64,000 bases of DNA. Origin: Hymenobacter sp. BT730 (GTDB lineage Bacteria > Bacteroidota > Bacteroidia > Cytophagales > Hymenobacteraceae). Below the pieces are notes generated by a model. It was not told where the DNA came from and ran no database searches. It saw only the letters and a list, made by a program, of their open reading frames with translations. The DNA lies in the NCBI RefSeq assembly GCF_030542105.1, contig NZ_JAUOFB010000001.1:992001-1056000 (forward strand), in the 5' to 3' direction. The translations under genes and the position numbers were made by a program. Below are positions 48,138-57,475 of the stretch, in pieces (the first letter of the stretch is position 1; each line of letters starts with the position of its first letter).

Positions 48138-49223
48138 CTAGCGGTAAAACACGAAGCTATTGGCGCCTATGCCCACTGCAAACGAATCTATGGGGGTGCC
48201 GGTGCTCTGGTAGCGAATGAACTTAGTCGGCCCGCTGAAATTCTCCGGAGTACCGTATACCGTATTGTCGCGCGGATCCAGCCCCAGCCCATAAAAGCGG
48301 CGCCGGATGATGGGAGTAGCGGGCAAAGCGGCATCCGTGGTGTTCATGCGAAACACCGCCGTGCCGTTGCTGTAATACAGCGTAATACCACTAAAATCAA
48401 TCATCAGCTTCTGAGGCCGCGCCTGGTTTGAGGCAAACAGGCGGCGGTTCTGCACCATTGGGTTCTGCGGGGCAAAGTCCACGAGCGAGCCAGCTGTGGT
48501 ATGCTCATAGTCTATGGTGTAGTCGGGGTTATAAACCACCAAGCCACTGTTCAACACCCAAACCCGGCCGGCGCGGTCCTGCACCAGGCTGGTAGGCGAG
48601 TCGCCCACCGTCACCGTTGACTCCACAGCATCGGTGAGGGTATTGATGATGGTCAGCGTATTTTCCCCATTGTTGGCCACGTACAGCTTGCTGCCCACCA
48701 GCAGCATGGCTTCCGGCATGGTGCCCGTCGGAATAGTTTGTAGAATAGTGTTGGTTTTCAGGTCGATGACGGCCACGCGGCCCGCTACACCATAGTCTAC
48801 CCATTCCGTTACATACCCCTTATCAGCCGTGGCTGCCACAAAATACCGTGGCAGCAGCAAGCCCGTAATAGTGGCAACCTGCTTTAAATCGGGCATGGAG
48901 ACTACCTCCAGCTTGTTACTGTTATTCACCACAATGTAGCCGCGGCTGCCCACTACCGTCATAGACTGCGCTACATCTCCCAGCGGCCGGTTATTGGCCG
49001 TCTGAAAGCGGTTTACGTCCAGCATCTGGCGGTTGGTGCTGTTGAAGGTGCTGATACCGGCATTGGCTTTATTATAACTGCCTTCATTAAGAATGAAGAC
49101 GTCAGCCAGGCGCGTAGGGTCAGGCGTGTCATTTTCCGGGTCGCAGGCCGTAAGGGCCGCCAGGCTGGTTAGGGCTAGGGCTGTGCGGATCAGGAATGCA
49201 GGAAAGCGGGGAGGAGTGAACAT
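48138..49223 (-). CDS. BtuG-like beta-propeller surface lipoprotein
   Basis: A 361-residue lipoprotein. The signal peptide ends in the lipobox LTAC (Cys27). The rest is a YncE/DUF5074-like beta-propeller (FILNEGSYNKANAGISTFNS, KLYVANNGENTLTIINTLTD, RAGRVWVLNSGLVVYN). It lies 27 bp downstream of the btuB-like receptor in the same transcript, under a cobalamin riboswitch. In Bacteroides the equivalent BtuG captures vitamin B12 at the cell surface and passes it to BtuB. By context this protein likely does the same. Confidence 0.82.
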   Translation of the reverse strand: MFTPPRFPAFLIRTALALTSLAALTACDPENDTPDPTRLADVFILNEGSYNKANAGISTFNSTNRQMLDVNRFQTANNRPLGDVAQSMTVVGSRGYIVVNNSNKLEVVSMPDLKQVATITGLLLPRYFVAATADKGYVTEWVDYGVAGRVAVIDLKTNTILQTIPTGTMPEAMLLVGSKLYVANNGENTLTIINTLTDAVESTVTVGDSPTSLVQDRAGRVWVLNSGLVVYNPDYTIDYEHTTAGSLVDFAPQNPMVQNRRLFASNQARPQKLMIDFSGITLYYSNGTAVFRMNTTDAALPATPIIRRRFYGLGLDPRDNTVYGTPENFSGPTKFIRYQSTGTPIDSFAVGIGANSFVFYR

Positions 49224-49250
49224 TGGGAAGATAGGTTAGGAAAAGCAGGG

Positions 49251-51194
49251 TTAGCGCCACGCCACCCGTAGGCTGAGCTGCCCATTGTGGGGCGGCATAG
49301 CCTGGGCCGCATAGCTGCGGTAGTGAGTATTTGTCAGATTATAGCCTTGGGCCAGCAGCGTAAGGGACCAGTTCTGCTGGGCCCTGAGCGTGTAACCCAG
49401 CGAGGTATTCAGTAGAAAGTAAGAGGGAAGAAACTCTTGGCTTCCGGAATCGGTGTAGCGGAATCCGGTGAAGGTGGTGGTGGTACCCAGTTGCCAGGCC
49501 CGCCAATTCTGGCTGGTAGTAAGGACCACGGTATGCTGGGGCACATAGGGGAGTTGCCGGTAGGTGGGGTCCACGTCGTCGGCGTAGCCCCGCACTTTCT
49601 CCGAGCGGGTGTATGCGTAGGCTGCCTGCGCCTGCAGCCGGTATTGGGTGGTTTTCCAGGTAAGCTGGGTACTGGCCTCCTGGCCCCAAACCCGCACGGT
49701 ACGCAGATTGCGCGGCGCATAATAACCTCCATCCGCTGCCGGCAGCCATTGCACCCAGTTATCTATTACCTGCCGATACACGGTTACTTCTGATTGCACC
49801 CTCAGCCGGGGAGCGAGCTGCCAGGTATGCTGCAGCCCGCCTTCATAGCCAAAGCCCTGTTCCGGGAGTAGGTTGGGGTTGCCGCCCGGCCGCCAGTATC
49901 GCTCATTCAGTGTAGGTGCCCGGTAGCTGCGCGAGGCGGAGGCTTTTACTGTCAGTTGTTGATGAGTCCATACGCCCGCCTGCCATTCCGTGCCCAGCGT
50001 AGGAGCTAAGGGTGATTTTCGGCCCGGCAGTACTGCCTGGCGCAGGTTGGCCGTAAGATGGAGGCGGGAATGTGGGTCATAGCGCACCAGGGTGAAAGCG
50101 CTGAAGCGGTTTTCCTCCACCGGCCGGGCATAGCCGTCTACAACTGCTCCGAAATGCTGGACTTCGGCACCTACCTGAATGCTGGCCCTGGGGGCAATGG
50201 TAATGGTGTGCTGCCCTTGCAGCTGAGCCGTGCGCACCCGTGATTTGCTGCTAATACCAGTTGCCTGATAGTTCAGGATGTCTTCAAACCACGCTACCCG
50301 CACTACCGATTCCTGTCGGGCCGCTATGTGGCGGTAGCCAGTTAGAATACGGCGGCTTTGGTCCCGCTCCCGGGCGTGGTTGTTCCCTGCTCCTATAGCG
50401 GGCTGTATGGCACGATCCGTATCAGTCAGCCAGGCTGCCATCATCACCTCCCCACGCTGACCGGTACGCAGGGTTATATCATTGCTTAAACTCCACTGCG
50501 TAAAATCGGCGTTCTGCTGGCGGCGGGATACCATGCCCTGTAGCTCCGGCGAATTATAAGGGAAATCATTGCGGGCCGTGCGGGCTGACCCCGCTACCCG
50601 CACAGCAACCTGCTGGTTGCTAAAGCTGCCTTCTACGCTGGGTGCCCATAAGCTATAGCTACCATAATCCAGCTGGGCACTGGCTTGCAAGCCAGCACCC
50701 CACCGCACCGGGCTGGCCAGTAGTACGGTGCCACCCATAGCACCAGTGCCGTAGGTGGCCCCGGCCGGGCCATGCTGAACGGTTACCTGCGTTGCGCCCG
50801 TAGTGGGCAGGAGAGCAAAATCTGCTTCGCCTAACGTAGGTAGATTAATATTGAGCCCATTCCATAGCACGGCGGTATGCCGCGCCGAGGTGCCGCGCAT
50901 AGTCATGGAGGCCAACTGGCCCGGCCCGTAATTCTTCAGGTAAATGGCTGTTTGTGCCCCTAGTGCTTCGGCCAGGGTCTGGCCCCGGTATTGGGCCAGA
51001 GCGGCAGAGTCCTGCACCTGCAGACGGCTGCCCACGGCAAACCGCTCCGGGCGGGTAGCTTCTACCCGAACCGCAGGCAAAAGCCGGGCAGTATCGGTAG
51101 GTTCTACTCCTGCGGGTAGCTGGGCAGAAGCGGGTAAAGGCAGAGCCCAGGCCGCCAGTACCAGCCATAAAATGTGAAAAGCACCGGTACGCAT
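49251..51194 (-). CDS. btuB: TonB-dependent vitamin B12 receptor
   Basis: A 647-residue outer-membrane receptor (start ATG 51194). A signal peptide (ends PASAQ) leads into a plug domain with YLKNYGPGQLASMTMRGTSA and VTVQHGPAGATYGTGAMGGT, then a 22-strand-type barrel ending in a C-terminal Arg (LSLRVAWR). The gene is preceded on its own strand by a cobalamin riboswitch and followed by the BtuG-like gene. This fixes the ligand as B12 or a related corrinoid far better than the protein alone would. Import needs TonB/ExbBD from elsewhere. Confidence 0.88.
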   Translation of the reverse strand: MRTGAFHILWLVLAAWALPLPASAQLPAGVEPTDTARLLPAVRVEATRPERFAVGSRLQVQDSAALAQYRGQTLAEALGAQTAIYLKNYGPGQLASMTMRGTSARHTAVLWNGLNINLPTLGEADFALLPTTGATQVTVQHGPAGATYGTGAMGGTVLLASPVRWGAGLQASAQLDYGSYSLWAPSVEGSFSNQQVAVRVAGSARTARNDFPYNSPELQGMVSRRQQNADFTQWSLSNDITLRTGQRGEVMMAAWLTDTDRAIQPAIGAGNNHARERDQSRRILTGYRHIAARQESVVRVAWFEDILNYQATGISSKSRVRTAQLQGQHTITIAPRASIQVGAEVQHFGAVVDGYARPVEENRFSAFTLVRYDPHSRLHLTANLRQAVLPGRKSPLAPTLGTEWQAGVWTHQQLTVKASASRSYRAPTLNERYWRPGGNPNLLPEQGFGYEGGLQHTWQLAPRLRVQSEVTVYRQVIDNWVQWLPAADGGYYAPRNLRTVRVWGQEASTQLTWKTTQYRLQAQAAYAYTRSEKVRGYADDVDPTYRQLPYVPQHTVVLTTSQNWRAWQLGTTTTFTGFRYTDSGSQEFLPSYFLLNTSLGYTLRAQQNWSLTLLAQGYNLTNTHYRSYAAQAMPPHNGQLSLRVAWR

Positions 51195-51364
51195 TCGATG
51201 AACCAAATTTTCAAAGCTGAAAATTCAGTTCAGAACTTCTAGGATAGCTGCCGAAAGCAGCGCGCCACGAAGCCGAGGCCGAAAACAGGGTAAAAGACTG
51301 CCCTTCCAGACAGCCACTGCATTCATTCTCCGCCCTTCCTCCGCAGGCGCTGAACTTGGGATGC

Positions 51365-51568
51365 GTAGGGGCAGGTCTCCTGGCTTGCTTCGGGCACGCC
51401 GCCTTCCCATCTCTCCGGTTTTTCCAGTGAAAAAACCTTCTGCGAAACAGTGGCCGGGGGATTGGCGTGCCTGGTTATATGAAGCGTACAGTTGCGGGGA
51501 CAGCTTCGGATTTTAACCGAATTCCCTTTTCAGCCGCGCCCCACAATCGGGGTCTGGCCACCTCTACT
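51365..51568 (-). ncRNA. cobalamin riboswitch
   Basis: On the minus strand the B12 box AAGCCAGGAGACCTGCC (51386-51370) is exact. The core GGGAATTCGGTTAAAATCCG ... CTGTCCCCGCAACTGTA and GATGGGAAGGCGGCG also match the class I consensus. It lies in the 5' leader of the btuB-like gene, about 170 bp before its ATG, and should repress the operon when cobalamin is plentiful. Confidence 0.96.
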
Positions 51569-51572
51569 GGGA

Positions 51573-51605
51573 CAAAGGTAAAGCATTTAAGCTTTAACGG
51601 CGCAA
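51573..51605 (-). promoter_or_regulatory. promoter of the B12 operon
   Basis: On the minus strand, TTG (51605-51603), 22 nt, then TACCTTTG (51580-51573), placed a few bases before the riboswitch. Confidence 0.6.
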
Positions 51606-51674
51606 TAACCAACAGCAAGCGGGGTGGCTTACGTACAGGGCCTTTGTTCCTCCGTTGCTGATTGTTTCTTACAT

Positions 51675-52274
51675 ATGAAAATCCCCGCTTCCTTCTACCG
51701 CCGCCCTGATGTAGTACAGATTGCCCGCGAACTAATCGGCAAATATCTGTTTACGCGGTTTGATGGGGTGCTGACTGGCGGCCGCATTGTAGAAACAGAA
51801 GCCTATGCTCATATCAACGACCAGGCCTGCCACTCGCATATGGGCCGGTACACGGCCCGCACCCGCATTATGTATGAGGCCGGCGGCGTGGCCTATGCTT
51901 ACTTAATTTATGGTCGCTACACCCTGTTTAATATCATTACCAATGAAGCCGGGAAAGCCGATGCCGTCCTGATTCGAGGGCTGGAACCACTGGTAGGCGT
52001 AGAGGAAATGCTACTCCGTAGAGGGCTAAGTGCGTCGGCTCGTAACCTCACCGGTGGCCCCGGGCTGCTTTCACAGGCGCTGGGTATCGGCACCAAGCAT
52101 TACGGCACCGACTTATCTGGTCCGGATATCTGGCTGGAAGACAAAGGCGAACTAATTCCGCCTAATCAGCTTATTGCCTCCCCTCGCGTGGGTATTGACT
52201 ATGCTGGTGAAGATGCCGCGCTGCCCTGGCGCTTTCGCCTGAAAGACAGCCCCTGGACCAGCCCGGCTAAGTAG
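51675..52274 (+). CDS. mpg: 3-methyladenine DNA glycosylase (AAG/MPG family)
   Basis: A 199-residue monofunctional DNA glycosylase that removes alkylated purines. ARELIGKYLF, IVETEAYAHINDQACHS (catalytic Glu in the VETEAY motif), YLIYGRYTLFNIITN and NLTGGPGLLSQALGI are family signatures. The start is ATG 51675 (MKIPASFYRR); the frame is open upstream to 51624 without homologous sequence. It stands alone, divergent from the B12 operon. Confidence 0.93.
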   Translation: MKIPASFYRRPDVVQIARELIGKYLFTRFDGVLTGGRIVETEAYAHINDQACHSHMGRYTARTRIMYEAGGVAYAYLIYGRYTLFNIITNEAGKADAVLIRGLEPLVGVEEMLLRRGLSASARNLTGGPGLLSQALGIGTKHYGTDLSGPDIWLEDKGELIPPNQLIASPRVGIDYAGEDAALPWRFRLKDSPWTSPAK

Positions 52275-52288
52275 GCATCCACTATAAC

Positions 52289-52386
52289 TATCATCCTGAC
52301 GCAGGCAGGACCTTATCACTCCAGCCAAAGTCGTTGTGGCGACAGTTGTTTTAGCATGATAAGGTCCTGGCTGCGTCAGGATGATA
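52289..52386. repeat. 98-bp palindromic intergenic element
   Basis: Arms 52289-52318 and 52357-52386 are 30 nt each, complementary at 29 of 30 positions, with the motif ATCCTGACGCAG at the tips. The 38-nt middle has its own partial pairing. It looks like a REP/MITE-type repeat; it may also act as the terminator between the convergent genes around it. Confidence 0.7.
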
Positions 52387-52408
52387 ATTTTTGAAGCGCT
52401 ATTCTCGC

Positions 52409-53599
52409 TTACAGCTTCTCACACACCAACACCATCAAACGGCCGCGCAAATCAGTAGTGGCAAAAAGATACAATTCTCCACCCTCCCGAATACCAGTGC
52501 GGTGGCGGAAATCAGCTACCGAGTCGGGGAAGTTGCGGGTCGTGACATGGGCCCGTAACTCCGGGCCTAAGTGGGCACGCAAGGCATCCCGGTCGTAGCG
52601 CTCAGCTGCCCGAATGCGGAAAATGCGGCCGGGGAAGTCGGCCCGGAGCGTATCGGACGTGTAGAGGTGGCTGTGCTGATGCAGCTTCAGCAACTCAAAC
52701 GCCGTACCGATACTGCGGAACCCACCGGCCTTTAGAATGGCGCTGTTAGGCTCGTACAAATACTGCTGGGGCTCCGCGTAGCGCGGAATGGCGCGGGCCT
52801 CCCGGGCGCGGTTCAGGCGGAATTCCTGCTGGGTGCCGTCGCGGCGCAGGTTAACTGTAAAGCGCTCCGGATCAACGGCGGGCTTCTGCCCTAACTCATA
52901 CAGTACCTCCTTACACTCATTATCCACCGCCACTACCCACAAGCGGCGTACATGTGCCAACTCTTCCAAAGCTTGCTCAATATCCAGCATGGGAGAGGTT
53001 TTCAGTAGCACCCGGTCGGCTTTATGCAGTAGCAGGGGCATGAGGCGCAGAATATCCGGCTCACAATCCTGCAGGCGGAAAATCTTGCGGGCGGCCGTAT
53101 CCCGCCGGGCAGGGTCCAGATAAAGCCAGTCGAAGTGCTGCTCTGTATGCTTGAGAAAGGCAACGGCATCATCGGCGTGACACACCACATTATGAATGCC
53201 CAACTGTTGCAGATTATACTCCACCACCGCTACCAGCTCCGGGTTGCGCTCTACGTAATGGACTTCCTCTACCTGGCCGGCAAAAAAACTGCTGTCAACG
53301 CCAAAGCCCCCGGTCAGGTCGGCTAAGAGGGATGCACCACTCACCAGGCTGGCTTTAAACGCGGCCGTGCGGTCAGAAGAGGCTTGCTCTACAGAAAGAG
53401 CCGGTGGGAAAATTAAATCAGGGTTGGCGGCCCAGGCCGGGAGCTTGGTGCGCGCTTTCTGGCGGGCCTGTATCTGGCGTACCAGTTCTGGTACTGGCAA
53501 GCCCGGGTAGCGGCGGGCCTGCAAAGCCAGCTTGGCGGGGTCCTCGTGCAGGTGGTCGGCTACGTATTGACGCGCCGCTTCAGGCAGCGGATATTCCAT
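52409..53599 (-). CDS. class I SAM methyltransferase with THUMP-like domain
   Basis: A 396-residue protein. An N-terminal helical part (about 1-60) is followed by a Rossmann methyltransferase with SAM motif LADLTGGFGVDSSFFA, the acidic VERNPEL strand and the DPARRD catalytic loop. The C-terminal ~100 residues (FPGRIFRIRAAERYDRDALR) match the THUMP-like domain found only in this Bacteroidota family. An RNA or protein substrate is likely but unknown. The start ATG at 53599 fits the domain start. Confidence 0.88.
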   Translation of the reverse strand: MEYPLPEAARQYVADHLHEDPAKLALQARRYPGLPVPELVRQIQARQKARTKLPAWAANPDLIFPPALSVEQASSDRTAAFKASLVSGASLLADLTGGFGVDSSFFAGQVEEVHYVERNPELVAVVEYNLQQLGIHNVVCHADDAVAFLKHTEQHFDWLYLDPARRDTAARKIFRLQDCEPDILRLMPLLLHKADRVLLKTSPMLDIEQALEELAHVRRLWVVAVDNECKEVLYELGQKPAVDPERFTVNLRRDGTQQEFRLNRAREARAIPRYAEPQQYLYEPNSAILKAGGFRSIGTAFELLKLHQHSHLYTSDTLRADFPGRIFRIRAAERYDRDALRAHLGPELRAHVTTRNFPDSVADFRHRTGIREGGELYLFATTDLRGRLMVLVCEKL

Positions 53600-53619
53600 A
53601 AATCAGGACTAACATACAG

Positions 53620-53656
53620 AAAAAAGCCCATCCTTATGCAGGACGGGCCCTTTTGA
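53620..53656. terminator. terminator between two minus-strand genes
   Basis: Imperfect stem AAAAGCCC-ATCCT with AGGA-CGGGCCCTTTT around TATGC. It lies between the methyltransferase gene start and the end of the gene at 53689. Confidence 0.55.
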
Positions 53657-53688
53657 AACAGGGTTATATATCGTACGGCGTGCCTGTA

Positions 53689-54288
53689 CTAGCGCACCGA
53701 CCAGCGCAAGGCCAGCTGTGGATGTGTGCCCACCGCCGTAATGCCTACGCCACTGGGGGCAAGACGTTGCAAAGCGCCCGTACGGGCAGCCGGCTGACCA
53801 GCATTATAGGCTTCGATACTCCGCCGGAAATGCTCGTTGGTATTGCGGCTAATCAGCACATTGGCCAGTAAGCTGGCAGCAGCTACCCCAATGGCACCGC
53901 GCTGAGTTTGGCTGAAGTACTGCTTCTCATCTTTGGCCAATACCTGCTGGCTATACAGGCTCAATGATCCTAGAAATACCAACCGCTCGCCTAGATACAG
54001 CCATTTTTGCCGGCGGTAATGGTTAAGGTTTTTTAGTGCTTCCGGGTTATCAGCCACGTATGGGCGCAGCTTTTGTCCAAAAAAACCAGCATTCTGATAT
54101 TCTTTGTCGCTGCCAGTAGCAAAGTAGAAGTTTTTCTGCGGGCCATTGAATCCTCGGTCCTGATCTTCCGGGCTCAACCGGATAACGGCAGGTGCCTGTT
54201 GTGCCCGGAGTGGGGCAGCAAACAGTACAAAAGCGAGAACAAATAGCAGATGTGCAAGCCGGTTCAGGCTAAGGCGTGGTAGGAGCAT
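53689..54288 (-). CDS. secreted or membrane-associated hypothetical protein
   Basis: A 199-residue protein with a signal peptide (LLFVLAFVLFAAPLRAQQ). The mature part has two weakly hydrophobic segments (LYLGERLVFLGSLSLYSQQV and QRGAIGVAAASLLANVLISR) and ends LALRWSVR. No family is recognised. It is divergent from the DUF4397 lipoprotein gene at 54423. Confidence 0.7.
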   Translation of the reverse strand: MLLPRLSLNRLAHLLFVLAFVLFAAPLRAQQAPAVIRLSPEDQDRGFNGPQKNFYFATGSDKEYQNAGFFGQKLRPYVADNPEALKNLNHYRRQKWLYLGERLVFLGSLSLYSQQVLAKDEKQYFSQTQRGAIGVAAASLLANVLISRNTNEHFRRSIEAYNAGQPAARTGALQRLAPSGVGITAVGTHPQLALRWSVR

Positions 54289-54422
54289 AATGCAAATCTA
54301 ACGGTCTGCGCGACAATATATTGCCAGCTATGGATTAAAAAAATTTTATTTCCCGACTCAACAAAACGTCCAGTAGTTACGTTCTGTCCGCAAATCATTT
54401 TTTCACCCTGATTTGCCCCAAC

Positions 54423-55133
54423 ATGAAAACGACCTTCCAGCAGTTTCTCCGTCCCTTCCTGTTTTCCTCCCTGGCCTTAGCATCGGTATTAGCCAGCTGC
54501 AGTAATGATGATGAGGACACCGTAGCACCAGTGCCCAGTACCGGCCAGGCCCAGCTAATCCACGTGGCCCCTTACAATAAGGTCAAGTTCGATTTCTTGG
54601 TAAATGATAAGAAGCTGGTAGACGTAGACTATGGCAAAAGCACTGGTTATAAGACAGTAGATACCGGTAGCGCCACTATAAAAGTGAAGAACAGCACGTC
54701 TCAGGCCGACGTTTTACCTGGCTTCTCCCAATCTTTTGAGAAAGACAAGAGCTACTCGGTATTCATCTATAACCCCACTGCCTCTACCTTGGGTTCCCTA
54801 GTGACCACCGATGATCTGACCACGCCGGCGGCTGGTAAAGCCAATATCCGTTTCGTGAACACTGGTTTCGATGCTGGCGCCATTACCCTGACGGCCGTTG
54901 GGTCTACTCCCTTCTTTACGAATGTGGCTTACGGCACCGCAGTTGCCTTCTCTCCAGTTGATGCCAAAACCTATTCGCTGGAAGCGCGCAACTCCTTAGG
55001 CGTAACACTGGCTACCAAATCAAACGTGTCCTTCAGCGACGGCAAGAGCTATACGGTGGTTCTGCGGGGCCGCAACTCGCCAGCCGTACCAGCCGATGAG
55101 GCGCTTACGCTGGACGTCATTCAGAACAAATAA
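54423..55133 (+). CDS. DUF4397 lipoprotein
   Basis: A 236-residue exported lipoprotein. The lipobox VLASC (Cys26) is followed by an acidic linker SNDDEDT and two DUF4397 beta repeats, AQLIHVAPYNKVKFDFLVND and ANIRFVNTGFDAGAITLTAV, each with a VNxxP/Y pattern and a KSYSVFIY/KSYTVVLR strand. DUF4397 proteins are surface or periplasmic and of unknown function. A strong terminator follows. Confidence 0.85.
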   Translation: MKTTFQQFLRPFLFSSLALASVLASCSNDDEDTVAPVPSTGQAQLIHVAPYNKVKFDFLVNDKKLVDVDYGKSTGYKTVDTGSATIKVKNSTSQADVLPGFSQSFEKDKSYSVFIYNPTASTLGSLVTTDDLTTPAAGKANIRFVNTGFDAGAITLTAVGSTPFFTNVAYGTAVAFSPVDAKTYSLEARNSLGVTLATKSNVSFSDGKSYTVVLRGRNSPAVPADEALTLDVIQNK

Positions 55134-55149
55134 CCCCCGCGTTATCCTG

Positions 55150-55194
55150 TACCATAACAAAGCCCGGCCAAGTTGGCCGGGCTTTGTTATGGTA
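55150..55194 (+). terminator. intrinsic terminator
   Basis: A 21-bp perfect stem TACCATAACAAAGCCCGGCCA with its complement around a 3-nt loop AGT, followed by TTTAA. It closes the DUF4397 gene. Confidence 0.88.
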
Positions 55195-55215
55195 TTTAAG
55201 GCGCAACTTTTTGGC

Positions 55216-55223
55216 TACCTTTG
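55216..55223 (+). promoter_or_regulatory. candidate -7 box of ahcY
   Basis: TACCTTTG 28 bp before the ahcY ATG matches TAnnTTTG. The upstream TTG partner is not clear. Confidence 0.45.
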
Positions 55224-55251
55224 CGGTTGATTCGCAAACATTTTCTGCATC

Positions 55252-56562
55252 ATGGTAGAGACGACCTACGTTCCGTATAAAGTAAAAGACATGTCGCTGG
55301 CCGAGTGGGGCCGCAAAGAAATCCGTTTGGCTGAGGCAGAAATGCCGGGTCTGATGGCCCTGCGCGAGGAGTATGGCGCCAGCCAGCCGCTGAAAGGTGC
55401 CCGCATAGCCGGCTGCCTGCACATGACGATTCAAACAGCCGTGCTCATCGAGACGCTCATTGCGCTGGGTGCTGACGTAACGTGGTCGTCGTGCAATATC
55501 TTCTCCACCCAGGACCACGCTGCTGCTGCTATTGCGGCCGCTGGTATTCCGGTGTATGCCTGGAAAGGCATGAACGAGGAAGAGTTTAACTGGTGCATTG
55601 AGCAGACCCTATGGTTTGGCGAAGAGCGTCAGCCCCTGAACATGATTCTGGACGACGGCGGTGATCTGACCAATATGGTCCTGAATCAGTTCCCTGAGTT
55701 GGCTGCTGGCATCAAAGGCCTGTCGGAAGAAACCACCACGGGCGTACTGCGCCTGATGGACCGCGTGAAAGCCGGCACCTTGCCCATGCCCGCCATCAAC
55801 GTAAACGACTCGGTTACCAAGTCGAAGTTTGATAACAAGTACGGTTGCAAAGAGTCGGCCGTGGACGCTATCCGCCGCGCTACCGATGTCATGATGGCCG
55901 GTAAAGTAGCAGTAGTAGCCGGTTACGGCGACGTAGGAAAAGGTACTGCCGCTTCGTTGCGTGGTGCCGGTGCCCGCGTTATCGTGACGGAAATTGACCC
56001 CATCTGCGCCCTGCAGGCTGCTATGGACGGTTATGCCGTGAAGAAAATGGCTGAAGCTATTCCTCAGGCGGATATCGTGGTAACTGCTACCGGTAACTGC
56101 GACATCATCACGGAAGAGCATTTCCGTGCTCTGAAGGACAAAGCCATTGTCTGCAACATCGGCCACTTCGACGATGAAATTGACATGGCTTGGTTGAACG
56201 GCAACTACGGCCACACCAAAGACACCGTGAAGCCCCAGGTAGACCTCTACACCATTGATGGCAAAGAGGTAATCATTCTGGCCGAAGGTCGTTTGGTGAA
56301 CCTGGGCTGCGCTACCGGCCACCCTTCGTTCGTGATGTCAAACTCCTTCACCAACCAAACGCTGGCCCAGCTGGAGCTGTGGACCAACACGGCGGCTTAC
56401 GAAAACAAAGTATACACCCTGCCCAAGCACCTCGATGAGAAGGTAGCCCGTCTGCACCTCGCCAAAATCGGCGTGGAGCTGGAAGAGCTGAAGCCTAAGC
56501 AGGCTGCTTATATCGGCGTAGAAGTGCAAGGCCCGTTCAAGTCGGATCTGTACCGCTACTAG
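55252..56562 (+). CDS. ahcY: adenosylhomocysteinase
   Basis: A 436-residue NAD-dependent enzyme that hydrolyses S-adenosylhomocysteine to homocysteine and adenosine in the methyl cycle. Visible signatures: [16 protein letters not shown], the substrate region [14 protein letters not shown] motif [31 protein letters not shown] and the C-terminal [10 protein letters not shown] with the invariant Lys-Tyr cap. Length is normal for the short bacterial form. It has its own promoter and terminator and is not in an operon. Confidence 0.98.
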   Translation: MVETTYVPYKVKDMSLAEWGRKEIRLAEAEMPGLMALREEYGASQPLKGARIAGCLHMTIQTAVLIETLIALGADVTWSSCNIFSTQDHAAAAIAAAGIPVYAWKGMNEEEFNWCIEQTLWFGEERQPLNMILDDGGDLTNMVLNQFPELAAGIKGLSEETTTGVLRLMDRVKAGTLPMPAINVNDSVTKSKFDNKYGCKESAVDAIRRATDVMMAGKVAVVAGYGDVGKGTAASLRGAGARVIVTEIDPICALQAAMDGYAVKKMAEAIPQADIVVTATGNCDIITEEHFRALKDKAIVCNIGHFDDEIDMAWLNGNYGHTKDTVKPQVDLYTIDGKEVIILAEGRLVNLGCATGHPSFVMSNSFTNQTLAQLELWTNTAAYENKVYTLPKHLDEKVARLHLAKIGVELEELKPKQAAYIGVEVQGPFKSDLYRY

Positions 56563-56577
56563 GCCAAACGTTTAGCG

Positions 56578-57378
56578 TTATTTTTTTCGCCCGCCCGAAG
56601 CTTTTCGGGCGGGCTTTTTTTGAGCCGTTGGCGCCGTCCGGCGTAGCTCGGCCAGGTATGGCTTTACGTATTGATTCTGCGGAAAAAGCTTCAGCGTAAG
56701 CTCCCCGTAATACTGACACATCTGCCGGTCACTCATACTGTAGAAGCACTCGGTCAAATAGGCAAGAACCTGCTCCTGCAGCGGCGTGCCTTTATAATCT
56801 TCTTCAGGTGCGGCCAATAGAAACTGGGAAATACTGACTACTGCTTCAGGCCACTGCTGATTGTCCATATAGAGAGTGCTGAGCTTCCAGTAAGCTTCTG
56901 CAAACCATACGTCCACGTTCAGTGTCGAGTCATTTTGGGAGCCAGCCTCATCGAGCTGCGTAATGAGCCGCTTATATAGCGTATAGGCCTGGGGCTTGCT
57001 GTCGTCAAGCTTATACAAAGAGCGGGCTAGCTGATAGATTACAAACGGATTTTGAGGTTCCCGCTGGCCTGCCTCTTCCAAGGCTGCTGCCGCCGCCGCA
57101 TATTGCCCTTTTTCATACGCTGCCTCAGAATCGATGAGCTGCAACCCATAGCGGACCGAGCGAATCATGGGTGCTTGATCAGCATGACCTATAGCATGAC
57201 CAGCTTCTATTAAACTGCCGGCTTTGATAGTAGAATCAAATTCTACGTGAATAATATTAATTGTATTCAGGGTACGAGGCAGCGCTACCTGTGTATTGTG
57301 GAGGTAATATTTGCTCTGGGCAAAGCTTGCTGAGGAAAATAACAGAAAGGATACAACTAGGTAAAAGCTAAGACGCAT
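56578..57378 (-). CDS. TPR-containing secreted protein
   Basis: A 266-residue protein with a signal peptide (MRLSFYLVVSFLLFSS, cleavage near SFAQ). The middle holds tetratricopeptide-like helical pairs (AAYEKGQYAAAAAALEEAGQ, VIYQLARSLYKLDDSKPQAY). The basic C-terminal tail (PARKASGGRKK) is encoded by the terminator hairpin of ahcY, so the gene runs through that terminator on its own strand. Function unknown; probably a periplasmic interaction protein. Confidence 0.8.
   Translation of the reverse strand: MRLSFYLVVSFLLFSSASFAQSKYYLHNTQVALPRTLNTINIIHVEFDSTIKAGSLIEAGHAIGHADQAPMIRSVRYGLQLIDSEAAYEKGQYAAAAAALEEAGQREPQNPFVIYQLARSLYKLDDSKPQAYTLYKRLITQLDEAGSQNDSTLNVDVWFAEAYWKLSTLYMDNQQWPEAVVSISQFLLAAPEEDYKGTPLQEQVLAYLTECFYSMSDRQMCQYYGELTLKLFPQNQYVKPYLAELRRTAPTAQKKPARKASGGRKK
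56589..56614. terminator. terminator of ahcY, inside the convergent gene
   Basis: An 11-bp stem GCCCGCCCGAA / TTCGGGCGGGC with loop GCTT, flanked by T-runs on both strands. It overlaps the last codons of the minus-strand gene ending at 56578. Confidence 0.85.
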
Positions 57379-57475
57379 TTTGAATTAGATATCAAGATGG
57401 AGAAGCAGAAGTTAGGCTACCTAAAAGGTAAATCTATTCTACTTGCCCGGTATTCCTGGCATATTTGTACTACGT

